A stretch of 64,000 nucleotides of DNA from Caballeronia novacaledonica (lineage in GTDB: Bacteria; Pseudomonadota; Gammaproteobacteria; Burkholderiales; Burkholderiaceae), in NCBI RefSeq assembly GCF_900258035.1, contig NZ_OGTP01000018.1, positions 62,001-126,000 of the forward strand, written 5' to 3'. The notes beneath the pieces are model-generated. The model searched no databases and was not told where the DNA came from. It saw nothing but the letters and a program-made list of their open reading frames with translations. How positions within the stretch are numbered: position 1 is the stretch's first letter; each line of letters opens with the position of its first letter. This document shows positions 24,456 through 32,632 of the stretch, piece after piece. The position numbers and the translations under genes are program-made.

Positions 24456-25559
24456 ATGGCTGTTGCGCGCACAGAGCAAAGACCGAATCCTGCATCGACA
24501 TCCAAGGCACAGGCGAACGCCCGCCGTTCGAGGCTCGCCGCCGCAACCGAACCGCCGGTCCGGCCCGGCCCCGGCACCTCCATCGTCGCGATGGGCGGCC
24601 GCGATGTCGAAGGCTGCATCACGCTCGCCAACGCGCATCTGCGGCTCGAACTCGCGCCGTCGCTCGGCGGCGGCATCACGCGCTTCGACTGGCGGCATCA
24701 GGGCGCGCTCGTGCCGATCTTCCGGCCGTGCGTCGATCCCGGACCGGACACCGATCCGAATCAGCTCGCGTGCTATCCGCTTCTGCCGTACTCGAACCGT
24801 ATCGGCAACGGGCACTTTCAGTTTTCAGGGCGCTCGATCGACGTGCCGTGCAACCGCGCGGGCGAACCGCTGCCGCTGCATGGCGACGGCTGGCTCGGCG
24901 CGTGGGACGTCGCGGAGGAAACGTCCGCGCGCGTGCGCCTGACGCTCGATCGCAGCGACGGCAAGCCGTATGCCTTTCGCGCGGCGCAGACCTACACGCT
25001 CGACGAAGCCACGCTCGTCGTGACGCTCGACGTGGAAAATGCCGGCGGCGAAGCGCTGCCGTTCGGCCTCGGGCTGCATCCGTTCCTGATGCGCGAGGCG
25101 GACACGGAATTGTCCGCGGCGGCGGGCGGCGTATGGCTCTGCGGCGACGACTGGCTTCCGGTGCGGCACGTGCCGGCGCCGCCCGCGTGGCAATTCGGCG
25201 TTGCGTATCCGATGCCTTCGGAGATGGTGAACAACGCGTTCACCGGCTGGAGCGGCCGCACGAGCGTGCTGTGGCCGAAGCGTCGCCTGTCGCTGACGAT
25301 CGCCGCCGACACCGATTACTACGTGCTCTACGCGCCGCCCGGCGAGAGCTTTTTCTGCTTCGAGCCGGTCGATCATCCGATCAACGCGGTGAATCTGCCC
25401 GGCGGCGGCGAAGCGCACGGGATGACCGTGCTCGAACCGGGCGAGCGGCTGTCGCGCGAATTCCGCTTTACCGTCGAGCGCACCGGCGAAGCGGCGCGCC
25501 GCGCGAGGCCGCGCACGCGAGCGGGCGCGAAGGCGCGGGCGCGGGACGCGTCGCGCTGA
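24456..25559 (+). CDS. Aldose 1-epimerase family protein
   Basis: A 367-residue GalM/mutarotase-fold protein. The core begins near residue 50 (ITLANAHLRLELAPSLGGGITRFDW). Motifs include YPLLPYSNRIGNG, PLHGDGWLGAW with the catalytic His, FGLGLHPFL and the EPVDHPINAVNLP Glu motif. It interconverts alpha and beta anomers, supplying the form used by the dehydrogenases. Odd points are a 45-residue low-complexity N-terminal extension and an Arg-rich C-terminal tail (ARRARPRTRAGAKARARD). A later ATG at 24591 would remove the extension, but a GGAG site precedes 24456. It is the last gene of the sugar cluster; pyrF follows. Confidence 0.88.
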   Translation: MAVARTEQRPNPASTSKAQANARRSRLAAATEPPVRPGPGTSIVAMGGRDVEGCITLANAHLRLELAPSLGGGITRFDWRHQGALVPIFRPCVDPGPDTDPNQLACYPLLPYSNRIGNGHFQFSGRSIDVPCNRAGEPLPLHGDGWLGAWDVAEETSARVRLTLDRSDGKPYAFRAAQTYTLDEATLVVTLDVENAGGEALPFGLGLHPFLMREADTELSAAAGGVWLCGDDWLPVRHVPAPPAWQFGVAYPMPSEMVNNAFTGWSGRTSVLWPKRRLSLTIAADTDYYVLYAPPGESFFCFEPVDHPINAVNLPGGGEAHGMTVLEPGERLSREFRFTVERTGEAARRARPRTRAGAKARARDASR

Positions 25560-25579
25560 TGCCGCAAGGAACGCGCTGC

Positions 25580-25599
25580 CACGCACGTTAAAATGCGTG
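25580..25599. promoter_or_regulatory. Candidate pyrF promoter region with inverted repeat
   Basis: CACGCA and TGCGTG form a 6-bp inverted repeat around CGTTAAAA. The -10-like TAAAAT at 25589-25594 lies inside it, about 32 bases before the pyrF start. No convincing -35 is seen. Confidence 0.3.
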
Positions 25600-25625
25600 A
25601 CATCGACGTTCAACGAAATCCCGCC

Positions 25626-26438
25626 ATGTCCTTTATCCAGACTCTCAACGCCGCGTGGTCGCGGACGCAATCGCTTCTGTGCGTCGGCCTCGACCCGGAA
25701 CCCGCCAAATTTCCCGGCGCCCTGAACGGCCGCGCCGATGCGATCTTCGAGTTCTGCAAGAGCATCGTCGATGCGACCGCGCCGTATGCGTCGTCGTTCA
25801 AGCCGCAGATCGCGTACTTCGCGGCGCATCGCGCGGAAGACCAGCTCGAAGCGCTGATTGCGCATATCCACGAGAAACACGCCGGCATTCCGGTGATTCT
25901 GGACGCGAAGCGCGGCGATATCGGCAGCACGGCCGAGCAGTACGCGAAGGAAGCGTTCGAGCGCTACCAGGCCGATGCCGTGACGGTCAATCCGTACATG
26001 GGCTTCGATTCGATCGAGCCGTATCTCGCGCATGAAGGCCGCGGCGTGATCGTGTTGTGCCGCACCTCGAATGCGGGCGGATCGGATCTGCAATTCCTCA
26101 CGACCGACGGCAAGCCGCTGTATCAGGTCGTCGCGACGCTCGCGGCGCAAAAGTGGAACGCGAGCGGGCAGCTCGGGCTGGTCGTCGGCGCGACCTTTCC
26201 GAAGGAAATCGAAACGGTGCGCGGGATCGTCGGCGATATGCCCTTGCTGATTCCGGGCATCGGCGCGCAAGGCGGCGATGTCGAAGCGACCGTGCGCGCG
26301 GGCCGCACCGCGAACGGCGCGGGCATGCTGATCAACTCGTCGCGCGCGATCATCTACGCGGGCAAGGGCGACGACTACGCGCAAGCCGCAGCGGAAGCGG
26401 CGAAGAAGACGCGCGATACGATCAACGCGTACCGTTAA
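25626..26438 (+). CDS. pyrF: Orotidine 5'-phosphate decarboxylase (PyrF, long bacterial type)
   Basis: A 270-residue enzyme of the longer OMP decarboxylase subfamily: CVGLDPEPAKFP, FKPQIAYFAAHRAEDQLEAL, the catalytic LDAKRGDIGST, VNPYMGFDSIEPYL, and IPGIGAQGGDVEATV for phosphate binding. It makes UMP, the last step of de novo pyrimidine synthesis. The ATG at 25626 matches the family N-terminus. It is convergent with pncC, with 65 bases between the stops. Confidence 0.97.
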   Translation: MSFIQTLNAAWSRTQSLLCVGLDPEPAKFPGALNGRADAIFEFCKSIVDATAPYASSFKPQIAYFAAHRAEDQLEALIAHIHEKHAGIPVILDAKRGDIGSTAEQYAKEAFERYQADAVTVNPYMGFDSIEPYLAHEGRGVIVLCRTSNAGGSDLQFLTTDGKPLYQVVATLAAQKWNASGQLGLVVGATFPKEIETVRGIVGDMPLLIPGIGAQGGDVEATVRAGRTANGAGMLINSSRAIIYAGKGDDYAQAAAEAAKKTRDTINAYR

Positions 26439-26503
26439 GGGCGCGGTTCAGGCGTCGGGAAGCGGCGCGGGCCACCTGCTCTTTGGCATATGCCGCCGGC
26501 GTC

Positions 26504-27004
26504 TCACCGCTCGCGCTGTTCCAGAAACTCCAGCAGCTTGCGCAACGCATGCGCGGCCGCCTGCGTGCGCACCTGCTCGCGATCGCCCTTGAACAGTTGC
26601 GTCTCGACGCCGGTATGCAGCCGGTTGCTCCACGCGAACGACACCGTGCCCACCGGCTTCGCTTCGCTTCCTCCCGCCGGTCCCGCGACGCCCGTGATCG
26701 CGATCGAAACCTGCGCGCGGCTGTTGCGCAGCGCGCCTTCGGCCATCGCTTTCGCGACGGGCTCGCTCACCGCGCCGTGCTGCTCGATCAACGTGGCCGG
26801 CACGCCGATCATCTCGATCTTCGCGAGATTCGAATACGTGACGAAACCGCGCTCGAACCACGCGCTGCTGCCCGAAATATCGGTGATGGCGGCGGCGACC
26901 ATGCCGCCCGTGCACGACTCGGCGGTTGCGAGCATCAGCCGTTCGTCGCGCAGCTTGTTGCCGACACGAATCGCAAGTTGGTGAACGACGGTGTCGGTTG
27001 GCAT
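26504..27004 (-). CDS. pncC: Nicotinamide-nucleotide amidase (CinA C-terminal type)
   Basis: A 166-residue stand-alone CinA C-terminal domain, the length of E. coli PncC. AESCTGGMVAAAITDISGSS carries the catalytic Ser, and GFVTYSN, SIAITGVAGPAGGSEAKPVGTV are the family motifs. It deamidates NMN to nicotinate mononucleotide for NAD recycling. It is downstream of pgpA with a gap of about 25 bases, in the thiL-pgpA-pncC order common in beta-proteobacteria. Confidence 0.95.
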   Translation of the reverse strand: MPTDTVVHQLAIRVGNKLRDERLMLATAESCTGGMVAAAITDISGSSAWFERGFVTYSNLAKIEMIGVPATLIEQHGAVSEPVAKAMAEGALRNSRAQVSIAITGVAGPAGGSEAKPVGTVSFAWSNRLHTGVETQLFKGDREQVRTQAAAHALRKLLEFLEQRER

Positions 27005-27029
27005 GATGGTGTTCTCGAAGAATTGAAAA

Positions 27030-27575
27030 TCAGGCGGTCATGCGCCAGAGCGCGATTACGAGCAGCGTGAAGAACGCCGCGACGAGGTCATCGAACATGA
27101 TGCCGAAGCCGCCTTTCAAATGGCGGTCGAAATAGCGGATCGGCGGCGGCTTCACCATGTCGAAGAAACGGAACACGATGAACGCCCACAACTGGCCGGT
27201 AAAGGTCGCGGGCGTGACGAGCAGCAGCACGAGCCAGAACGCGACGATCTCGTCCCACACCACCGGCGACGGATCGGCGGTGCCCATTTTCTTCGCGGTG
27301 AAGGCGGTGAACCAGCATCCGGCGACGAAGCCCGCGACGATCAGCGCGCCCCATTCGGCGACCGTCAGATGCGGATTGAACACGACGAACGACACCCACG
27401 CGAACAGCGTGCCGACCGTGCCCGGCGCGACGGGCGACAGCCCGCTGCCGAAGCCGAGCGAAAGAATATGAAGCGGATGCGTGAGCATGAAACGCGCGCT
27501 CGCCTTGCGCGGCGCGGCGCGCGGCGGATTGCGCGAATCGTTCGATTCGCCCGCGAGTGTCGGGTCAGTCTGCAT
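27030..27575 (-). CDS. pgpA: Phosphatidylglycerophosphatase A
   Basis: A 181-residue inner membrane protein with three to four hydrophobic segments. GFGSGLSPVAPGTVGTL, DPSPVVWDEIVAFWL (the metal-binding acidic motif) and FRFFDMVKPPPIRYFD are diagnostic of PgpA. It dephosphorylates phosphatidylglycerophosphate to phosphatidylglycerol. The first 30 residues are hydrophilic, so a later start (MLTHPLHILSLGFG) is possible. Its 5' end overlaps the thiL 3' end by 11 bases. Confidence 0.95.
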   Translation of the reverse strand: MQTDPTLAGESNDSRNPPRAAPRKASARFMLTHPLHILSLGFGSGLSPVAPGTVGTLFAWVSFVVFNPHLTVAEWGALIVAGFVAGCWFTAFTAKKMGTADPSPVVWDEIVAFWLVLLLVTPATFTGQLWAFIVFRFFDMVKPPPIRYFDRHLKGGFGIMFDDLVAAFFTLLVIALWRMTA

Positions 27576-28563
27576 GAAAATGATCGAAGCCTTGCAACGT
27601 CAGAGAGAGCGGGGCGCCCGAGGCATCGCGCCAGACGATACCCGGCGCACCGGATGATTCGATTGTACCGATGCGGGTCAGCGGCACTTTCACGCGCGTC
27701 GCGATATTCGCGAGCGTGTCGCGCGCATCGACGGGCGCGGTGAAGCAGAGTTCGTAGTCGTCGCCGCCCGCGAGCGCGCAGGCGCGGCGCGCGGCGTCGG
27801 GCAGCGCGCGCACGGCGTCCGAGCACGGCACGGAATCGGCATCGACGACGGCTCGCATGCCCGAGCGCTTCAGGATGTGCATGAGATCGCCGGCGAGGCC
27901 ATCGGAGATATCGAGCGCCGCGTGCGCCACGCCGCGCAACGCGAGGCCCAGCGCGACGCGCGGCTCGGGCCGCTCCAGCGCGCGCTTCCAGTCCGCGGCG
28001 GTGGCGTCGTCGGGTGCGCGCCATTCGCCGCGAATCGCGCCGAGGCCCGCGCGCGCGTCGCCCAATGTGCCCGACACCCAGATGTCGTCGCCGGGCTGCG
28101 CGGCGTCGCGGCGCAATGCCGTGCCGTCGGGCACGTCGCCGAACACGGTGATGCAGAGGTTGAGCGGACCGCTCGTCGTGTCGCCGCCGACGAGCGCGCA
28201 GTCGTGACGTTCCGCGAGCGCGAAGAGGCCGTCGCTGAATGCTTCGAGCCACGCTTCGTCGGCGCGCGGCAACGCGAGCGCGAGCGTGAACGCGTGCGGC
28301 TTCGCGCCCATCGCGGCGAGGTCGGACAGATTCACCGCGAGCGCCTTGTGGCCGAGCGCGTGCGGATCGACATCGGCGAAGAAGTGGCGGCCTTCGACCA
28401 GCATGTCCGTCGATATGGCGAGCTGATGCCCGGCGGGCGGCGCGATGAGCGCGCAGTCGTCGCCGATGCCGAGCGGCGTCGCGGCCTCGTCGTCAAAACG
28501 TGGCGAGGGCGCCGTCGCGCGGCGTGCGAAGAATCGGTCGATCAGTGAAAACTCGGAGAGCAT
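27565..28563 (-). CDS. thiL: Thiamine-monophosphate kinase
   Basis: A 332-residue enzyme. It starts MLSEFSLIDRFFARR, followed by GIGDDCALIAPPAGHQLAISTDMLVEGRHF, which holds the metal and nucleotide-binding Asp residues, then NLSDLAAMGAKP, LVGGDTTSGPLNL and ALDISDGLAGDL. It phosphorylates thiamine monophosphate to the active diphosphate. The start at 28563 matches the family; the upstream in-frame extension has no similarity. First of thiL-pgpA-pncC and divergent from maeB. Confidence 0.96.
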   Translation of the reverse strand: MLSEFSLIDRFFARRATAPSPRFDDEAATPLGIGDDCALIAPPAGHQLAISTDMLVEGRHFFADVDPHALGHKALAVNLSDLAAMGAKPHAFTLALALPRADEAWLEAFSDGLFALAERHDCALVGGDTTSGPLNLCITVFGDVPDGTALRRDAAQPGDDIWVSGTLGDARAGLGAIRGEWRAPDDATAADWKRALERPEPRVALGLALRGVAHAALDISDGLAGDLMHILKRSGMRAVVDADSVPCSDAVRALPDAARRACALAGGDDYELCFTAPVDARDTLANIATRVKVPLTRIGTIESSGAPGIVWRDASGAPLSLTLQGFDHFHAD

Positions 28564-28767
28564 CGTCGGCGATGAATAGGTTTTTTGTGCGCTGCAAGAG
28601 CAAAGCGCGGAACGTGCAAGGAACCCCGAAAGCATCCGTCCCGCGTCTCGAAAAAATCGAACGATGTGCCGCGAGCCTTGCCCCGTGGAGCGATCAGACC
28701 TTTTCCGGTCATGGCACTTGTAGCCGAAATGCATGGAGCGCGGTCCGAAACCGCCGCTGAATGGCGC

Positions 28768-28773
28768 TACAAT
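28768..28773 (+). promoter_or_regulatory. Candidate -10 element for maeB
   Basis: TACAAT lies about 45 bases upstream of the maeB ATG; the -35 region 17 bases before it (CCGAAA) is weak. Confidence 0.3.
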
Positions 28774-28817
28774 GCGTTCGAACTTCCATTCTAAATCCCG
28801 CACTGCTAGCCCGCCTT

Positions 28818-31112
28818 ATGACGACCGACGCTAATACGAAGTTGCGCGAAGCTGCCCTCGACTATCACGAATTCCCGGTCCCCGGAAAGATCGCGATCGC
28901 GCCCACCAAGCAGATGATCAACCAGCGCGATCTCGCGCTGGCCTACTCGCCGGGCGTCGCGTTCGCGTGTGAAGCGATCGTGGAAGATCCGCTGAACGCC
29001 GCGCGTTTCACCGCGCGCAGCAACCTCGTGGGCGTCGTGAGCAATGGCACGGCCGTGCTCGGCCTCGGCAACATCGGGCCGCTCGCGTCGAAGCCGGTGA
29101 TGGAAGGCAAGGCCGTGCTCTTCAAGAAGTTCGCGGGCATCGACGTGTTCGACATCGAGCTGAACGAAAGCGATCCGCACAAGCTCGTCGATGTGATCGC
29201 CGCGCTCGAACCGACCTTCGGCGGCATCAATCTGGAAGACATCAAGGCGCCGGACTGCTTCATCGTCGAGCGGGAATGCCGCAAACGCATGAAGATTCCC
29301 GTCTTTCACGACGACCAGCACGGCACCGCGATCGTCGTCGCGGCGGCGGTCACGAATGGTCTGAAGGTGGTCGGCAAGGATATCGGCGAAGTGAAGCTCG
29401 TCGCCTCGGGCGCGGGCGCGGCGGCGCTGGCGTGTCTGAACCTGCTCGTCGATCTCGGCATGAAGCGCGAGAACATCTATGTGACCGATCTCGCCGGCGT
29501 GGTCTACAAGGGCCGCACCGAACTCATGGACCCGGACAAGGAACTGTTCGCCCGCGAAACCAGCGCGCGCACGCTCGCCGAAGTGATGGAAGGCGCGGAC
29601 GTGTTCCTCGGTCTGTCCGCCGGCGGCGTGCTCAAGCAGGACATGGTCAAGCAGATGGCCGCGAAGCCGCTGATTCTCGCGCTCGCCAATCCGACGCCGG
29701 AAATCCTGCCCGAACTCGCACTCGAAGTGCGTCCGGACGCGGTGCTGGCAACCGGCCGCACGGATTATCCGAATCAGGTCAACAACGTTCTGTGCTTTCC
29801 GTTCATCTTCCGCGGCGCGCTCGATGTCGGCGCGACCGTCATCACGAAGGAAATGGAAATCGCGGCGGTGAACGCGATCGCGGAACTCGCGCGTCAGGAA
29901 CAAAGCGATATCGTCGCGACCGCGTACGGCATTCAGGATTTGTCGTTCGGCCCGGAATATCTGATTCCGAAGCCGTTCGATCCGCGTCTCATCGTGAAGA
30001 TCGCGCCCGCCGTGGCGAGGGCCGCGATGGACTGCGGCGTGGCAACGCGTCCGATCGAGGACATGGAAGCCTACGAGCAGCATCTGCAGCAGTTCGTCTA
30101 TCACAGCGGCACGACGATGAAGCCCGTGTTCCAGCTCGCGCGCAGCGTCGAGCCGGAGAAGAAGCGCATCGTGTTCGCGGAAGGCGAAGAGGAGCGCGTG
30201 CTGCGCGCGGTGCAGATCGCCGTCGATGAAAAAATCGCCAAGCCGATTCTCATCGGCCGGCCGGCGGTCATCGAGCAGCGCATCCAGAAGTTCGGTCTGC
30301 GTCTTGCGCCGGGCGTCGATTTCAGTGTCGTCGACACGGATCACGACGAGCGTTATCGCGACTTCTGGCAGTCGTACGCGAAGATGATGGCGCGCAAGGG
30401 CATCAGCCAGCAGATGGCGAAGCTCGAAATGCGCCGCCGCACGACGCTCATCGGCGCGATGCTGGTGCAAAAGGGCGAAGCCGACGGCATGATCTGCGGC
30501 ACGGTGAGCACGACGCATCGTCATCTGCACTTCATCGATCAGGTCATCGGCAAGAAGGAAGGCGCGAAGGTCTATGCGGCGATGAACGCGCTGGTGTTGC
30601 CGGGCCGCCAGATTTTCCTGGTCGACACGCACGTGAACGTCGATCCGACGCCCGAGCAGCTCGCCGAAATCACGATGCTCGCGGCGGAAGAAGTGAAGCG
30701 CTTCGGCATCGCGCCGAAGATCGCGCTGTTGTCGCACTCGAACTTCGGCACGAGCAACGCGCCGACCGCGCAGAAGATGCGCGACGTGCTCGCGATCCTG
30801 AAAGAGCGCGCGCCCGATCTCGACGTCGATGGCGAAATGCACGGCGACGTCGCGCTCGATGCGCGGCTGCGCAAGGAAGTGCTGCCGGAATCGACGCTCG
30901 AAGGCGACGCGAATCTTCTGATTCTGCCGAATATCGACGCGGCGAACATCTCGTACAACCTGCTGAAGACGGCGGCGGGAAGCGGCATCGCGATCGGGCC
31001 GATTCTGCTCGGCGCCGCGAAGCCGGTTCACGTGCTGACGTCGTCGGCGACCGTGCGGCGGATCGTCAATATGACGGCGTTGCTGGTGGCGGACGCGTCG
31101 GCGGCGCGCTGA
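28818..31112 (+). CDS. maeB: NADP-dependent malic enzyme with phosphotransacetylase-like domain
   Basis: A 764-residue two-domain protein. Residues about 1-430 are the malic enzyme: YSPGVAFACEAI, GNIGPLASKPVMEGKAVLFKKF, FHDDQHGTAIVVAAAV, and the NADP-binding VASGAGAAALACL. Residues about 435-764 resemble phosphotransacetylase (AEGEEERVLRAVQIA, GTVSTTHRHLHFI, LLSHSNFGTSNAPTAQKMRDVL), which in MaeB is mainly regulatory. It converts malate to pyruvate, CO2 and NADPH. The ATG at 28818 was chosen over an upstream frame extension because MTTDANTKLREAALDYHE is the usual N-terminus. A terminator follows. Confidence 0.97.
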   Translation: MTTDANTKLREAALDYHEFPVPGKIAIAPTKQMINQRDLALAYSPGVAFACEAIVEDPLNAARFTARSNLVGVVSNGTAVLGLGNIGPLASKPVMEGKAVLFKKFAGIDVFDIELNESDPHKLVDVIAALEPTFGGINLEDIKAPDCFIVERECRKRMKIPVFHDDQHGTAIVVAAAVTNGLKVVGKDIGEVKLVASGAGAAALACLNLLVDLGMKRENIYVTDLAGVVYKGRTELMDPDKELFARETSARTLAEVMEGADVFLGLSAGGVLKQDMVKQMAAKPLILALANPTPEILPELALEVRPDAVLATGRTDYPNQVNNVLCFPFIFRGALDVGATVITKEMEIAAVNAIAELARQEQSDIVATAYGIQDLSFGPEYLIPKPFDPRLIVKIAPAVARAAMDCGVATRPIEDMEAYEQHLQQFVYHSGTTMKPVFQLARSVEPEKKRIVFAEGEEERVLRAVQIAVDEKIAKPILIGRPAVIEQRIQKFGLRLAPGVDFSVVDTDHDERYRDFWQSYAKMMARKGISQQMAKLEMRRRTTLIGAMLVQKGEADGMICGTVSTTHRHLHFIDQVIGKKEGAKVYAAMNALVLPGRQIFLVDTHVNVDPTPEQLAEITMLAAEEVKRFGIAPKIALLSHSNFGTSNAPTAQKMRDVLAILKERAPDLDVDGEMHGDVALDARLRKEVLPESTLEGDANLLILPNIDAANISYNLLKTAAGSGIAIGPILLGAAKPVHVLTSSATVRRIVNMTALLVADASAAR

Positions 31113-31133
31113 TCGCGGCTTCGATGTGAGATG

Positions 31134-31163
31134 AAACGCGGCGGGCTTGCTCGCCGCGTTTTC
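31134..31163 (+). terminator. Terminator of maeB
   Basis: AAACGCGGCG (31134-31143) pairs with CGCCGCGTTT (31152-31161) around an 8-nt loop, and TTTTC follows. It lies 22 bases after the maeB stop. Confidence 0.85.
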
Positions 31164-31172
31164 GTTTGGGCG

Positions 31173-31205
31173 AAAAAAAAGGCGTGCCGTGTGGAACGGC
31201 ACGCC
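31173..31205 (-). terminator. Strong minus-strand intrinsic terminator with no known gene
   Basis: GGCGTGCCGT (31181-31190) and ACGGCACGCC (31196-31205) form a perfect 10-bp stem. Read on the minus strand it is followed by eight T residues. On the plus strand it is followed by CGAGAAAAA, so it works only for minus-strand transcription. No convincing minus-strand protein gene ends here, which points to a small RNA. Confidence 0.8.
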
Positions 31206-31330
31206 CGAGAAAAAGCAAAAGGGGGCATTTGCTTTAACCCGCAAATGCGGGATCGTCGGCGGAGCGCGATGCCGTGAAGCTGGCGACGAGTGAGGCGGCT
31301 CATCCAAGGGCTTCAAGATCCCACGAGCAA
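31173..31330 (-). ncRNA. Candidate small RNA, minus strand, downstream of maeB
   Basis: The interval between maeB and the RNase gene has no plus-strand gene for about 390 bases. On the minus strand it ends in the strong terminator at 31173-31205 and is preceded by an AT-rich patch with GATAAT (31337-31342) and CTGAGA 18 bases upstream as possible -10 and -35. Inside is a perfect CCCGCA/TGCGGG hairpin (about 31238-31251) and further GC-rich structure. The expected transcript is about 150-160 nt. A short frame (MSRLTRRQLHGIALR) crosses the region but does not look coding. The start is a guess; the terminator is the firm part. Confidence 0.4.
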
Positions 31331-31506
31331 ATTATTATCTCATGCGCGATAAAAATCTCTCAGATTTGGGCTAAATAGTCCAAGGACGGTCGCCAGAAAA
31401 TGTCAGGCTTGCGCCGATCTGAGAAAAAATTTCCGATTTCCCGCGTAACGTTGCTTCGCCCTGTCATTAGCGATACCCTTACATCTTTCATGGTCGCCGG
31501 ATTCTG

Positions 31507-32013
31507 GTGCAACGCGAGGGCAGCCGTTTGGTGACGCGCGCGCGAGGGCTTTCCTTTTTCGTCGCTTTGAGCGTTCTTTTGGGCGCGTGCGGCAAGAATG
31601 AGCCTCGAAGCGGCGGACAGGAACCGGTTGCGTCCGCGAGTTCGGCGCCGGTCTCGTCGGCCGCGCCGATCCGGGCGGCGCAGGAACGGCAACCGGACGC
31701 GACCGGCGGGCAGGAGCGTGACGGACTGGCCACCGTCCACATTGCGCAGTTGCCGAGACAGGCGGTCGCGACCCTGCGGCTGATCGAAACCGGTGGCCCA
31801 TTCCCTTACGAGAAGGACGGCGTCGTGTTCGGCAATCGCGAGCGTTTGCTTCCGCGGCATGCGCGCGGCTACTACCACGAGTACACGGTTCCCACGCCTC
31901 GCGCGAGGGATCGCGGCGCGCGCCGGATCGTGTGTGGCGGCCCGAAGAAGCAGGTCGGCGACTGCTACTACACCGACGACCACTACGCTACTTTCAAACG
32001 GATTGCGGATTAA
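31507..32013 (+). CDS. Secreted barnase/RNase Sa-type ribonuclease with lipoprotein signal
   Basis: A 168-residue protein, read from GTG 31507 (another GTG at 31531 gives a typical 20-residue signal). The signal ends in the lipobox LLGAC (Cys28), followed by a disordered Ala/Ser/Gln-rich linker to about residue 75. The catalytic domain has TLRLIETGGPFPYEKDGVVFGNRE, YYHEYTVPTP with the general base Glu125, ARRIVCGG with Arg139/140, and DDHYATFKRI with the catalytic His159, as in barnase and RNase Sa. Cys143 and Cys153 could form a disulfide. It should cut RNA after guanine, outside the cytoplasm. A barstar gene follows after 16 bases. Confidence 0.9.
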   Translation: MQREGSRLVTRARGLSFFVALSVLLGACGKNEPRSGGQEPVASASSAPVSSAAPIRAAQERQPDATGGQERDGLATVHIAQLPRQAVATLRLIETGGPFPYEKDGVVFGNRERLLPRHARGYYHEYTVPTPRARDRGARRIVCGGPKKQVGDCYYTDDHYATFKRIAD

Positions 32014-32029
32014 CTACGGGATTTACGGC

Positions 32030-32593
32030 ATGAGCGACAACATCTACGCGCACGACCACAACGTCGCGAGTGATCTTTTCGCCACCGGCGATGGCAACCT
32101 GTTCCAGCGAGTATTGCGGCTACGCATGACAGAACACGACAACAGACCCGACGACGAGACCAGGCCTGAGGAGTGCCATCCGCAAGAGGATCCGGAAGCG
32201 CTGTTCGCCACGGTGCGCTCGAACATCGTGCAGTCGATCCGCGCTTTTCGCGTGCAGGATCTCGCGGACGAGGCGAATCGCCTCGGCCAGCATTTCCTCT
32301 ATGCCTATCTCGGTCAGGCGCAGAGCAAGCAGGAAGTGCTGGAGACCATCGCCACGTCGTTCCTTTTTCCGAAGCACTTTGGCAAGAACTACGACGCACT
32401 CTACGATTCGCTCACCGATCTCGTTCACAAGGCGGGCTCGCAGCCGGGTTTCGTGATCGTGCTCGAACAACTGCCGATCGCGCAGAAGTTCGACAAGGAA
32501 GGCCGCGAAGTCCTGCTCGACGTGTTTCGCGACGCGGCGGAGTTCTGGGCGGAAAGAAAGGTGGCGTTCCGCGTGTTTTATTCGTTCGTCTGA
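32030..32593 (+). CDS. Barstar-family ribonuclease inhibitor
   Basis: A 187-residue protein whose C-terminal 120 residues are a barstar domain: LADEANRLGQHFLYAYLG, then FPKHFGKNYDALYDSLTDL, where Asp122 and Asp126 correspond to the barnase-blocking acidic residues (Asp35 and Asp39) of Bacillus barstar. The N-terminal 60 residues (His/Asp/Glu-rich) are an extension absent from the 90-residue barstar. It should be cytoplasmic and protect the cell from the RNase encoded just upstream. An internal ATG (residue 33) could be an alternative start. A strong terminator follows. Confidence 0.92.
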   Translation: MSDNIYAHDHNVASDLFATGDGNLFQRVLRLRMTEHDNRPDDETRPEECHPQEDPEALFATVRSNIVQSIRAFRVQDLADEANRLGQHFLYAYLGQAQSKQEVLETIATSFLFPKHFGKNYDALYDSLTDLVHKAGSQPGFVIVLEQLPIAQKFDKEGREVLLDVFRDAAEFWAERKVAFRVFYSFV

Positions 32594-32632
32594 TCCGGCG
32601 CGGCTGGCGCGAGCGCGCTAGTCGAGGTCGGC

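Noticed and set aside
31028..31303. A 91-codon minus-strand frame over the candidate small RNA
   Set aside because: It runs through two terminator hairpins and into the 3' end of maeB, which no real gene would do.
28806..31316. An 836-codon open frame on the minus strand opposite maeB
   Set aside because: It is antisense to a certain gene, full of Arg/His/Asp/Ala without any domain, and arises because GC-rich genes leave stop-free opposite frames.
31201..31340. 6S RNA
   Set aside because: A short resemblance to the CCAAGGGTTCAAGG end of 6S RNA is on the wrong strand relative to the terminator, and the long 6S-like stem is not seen.
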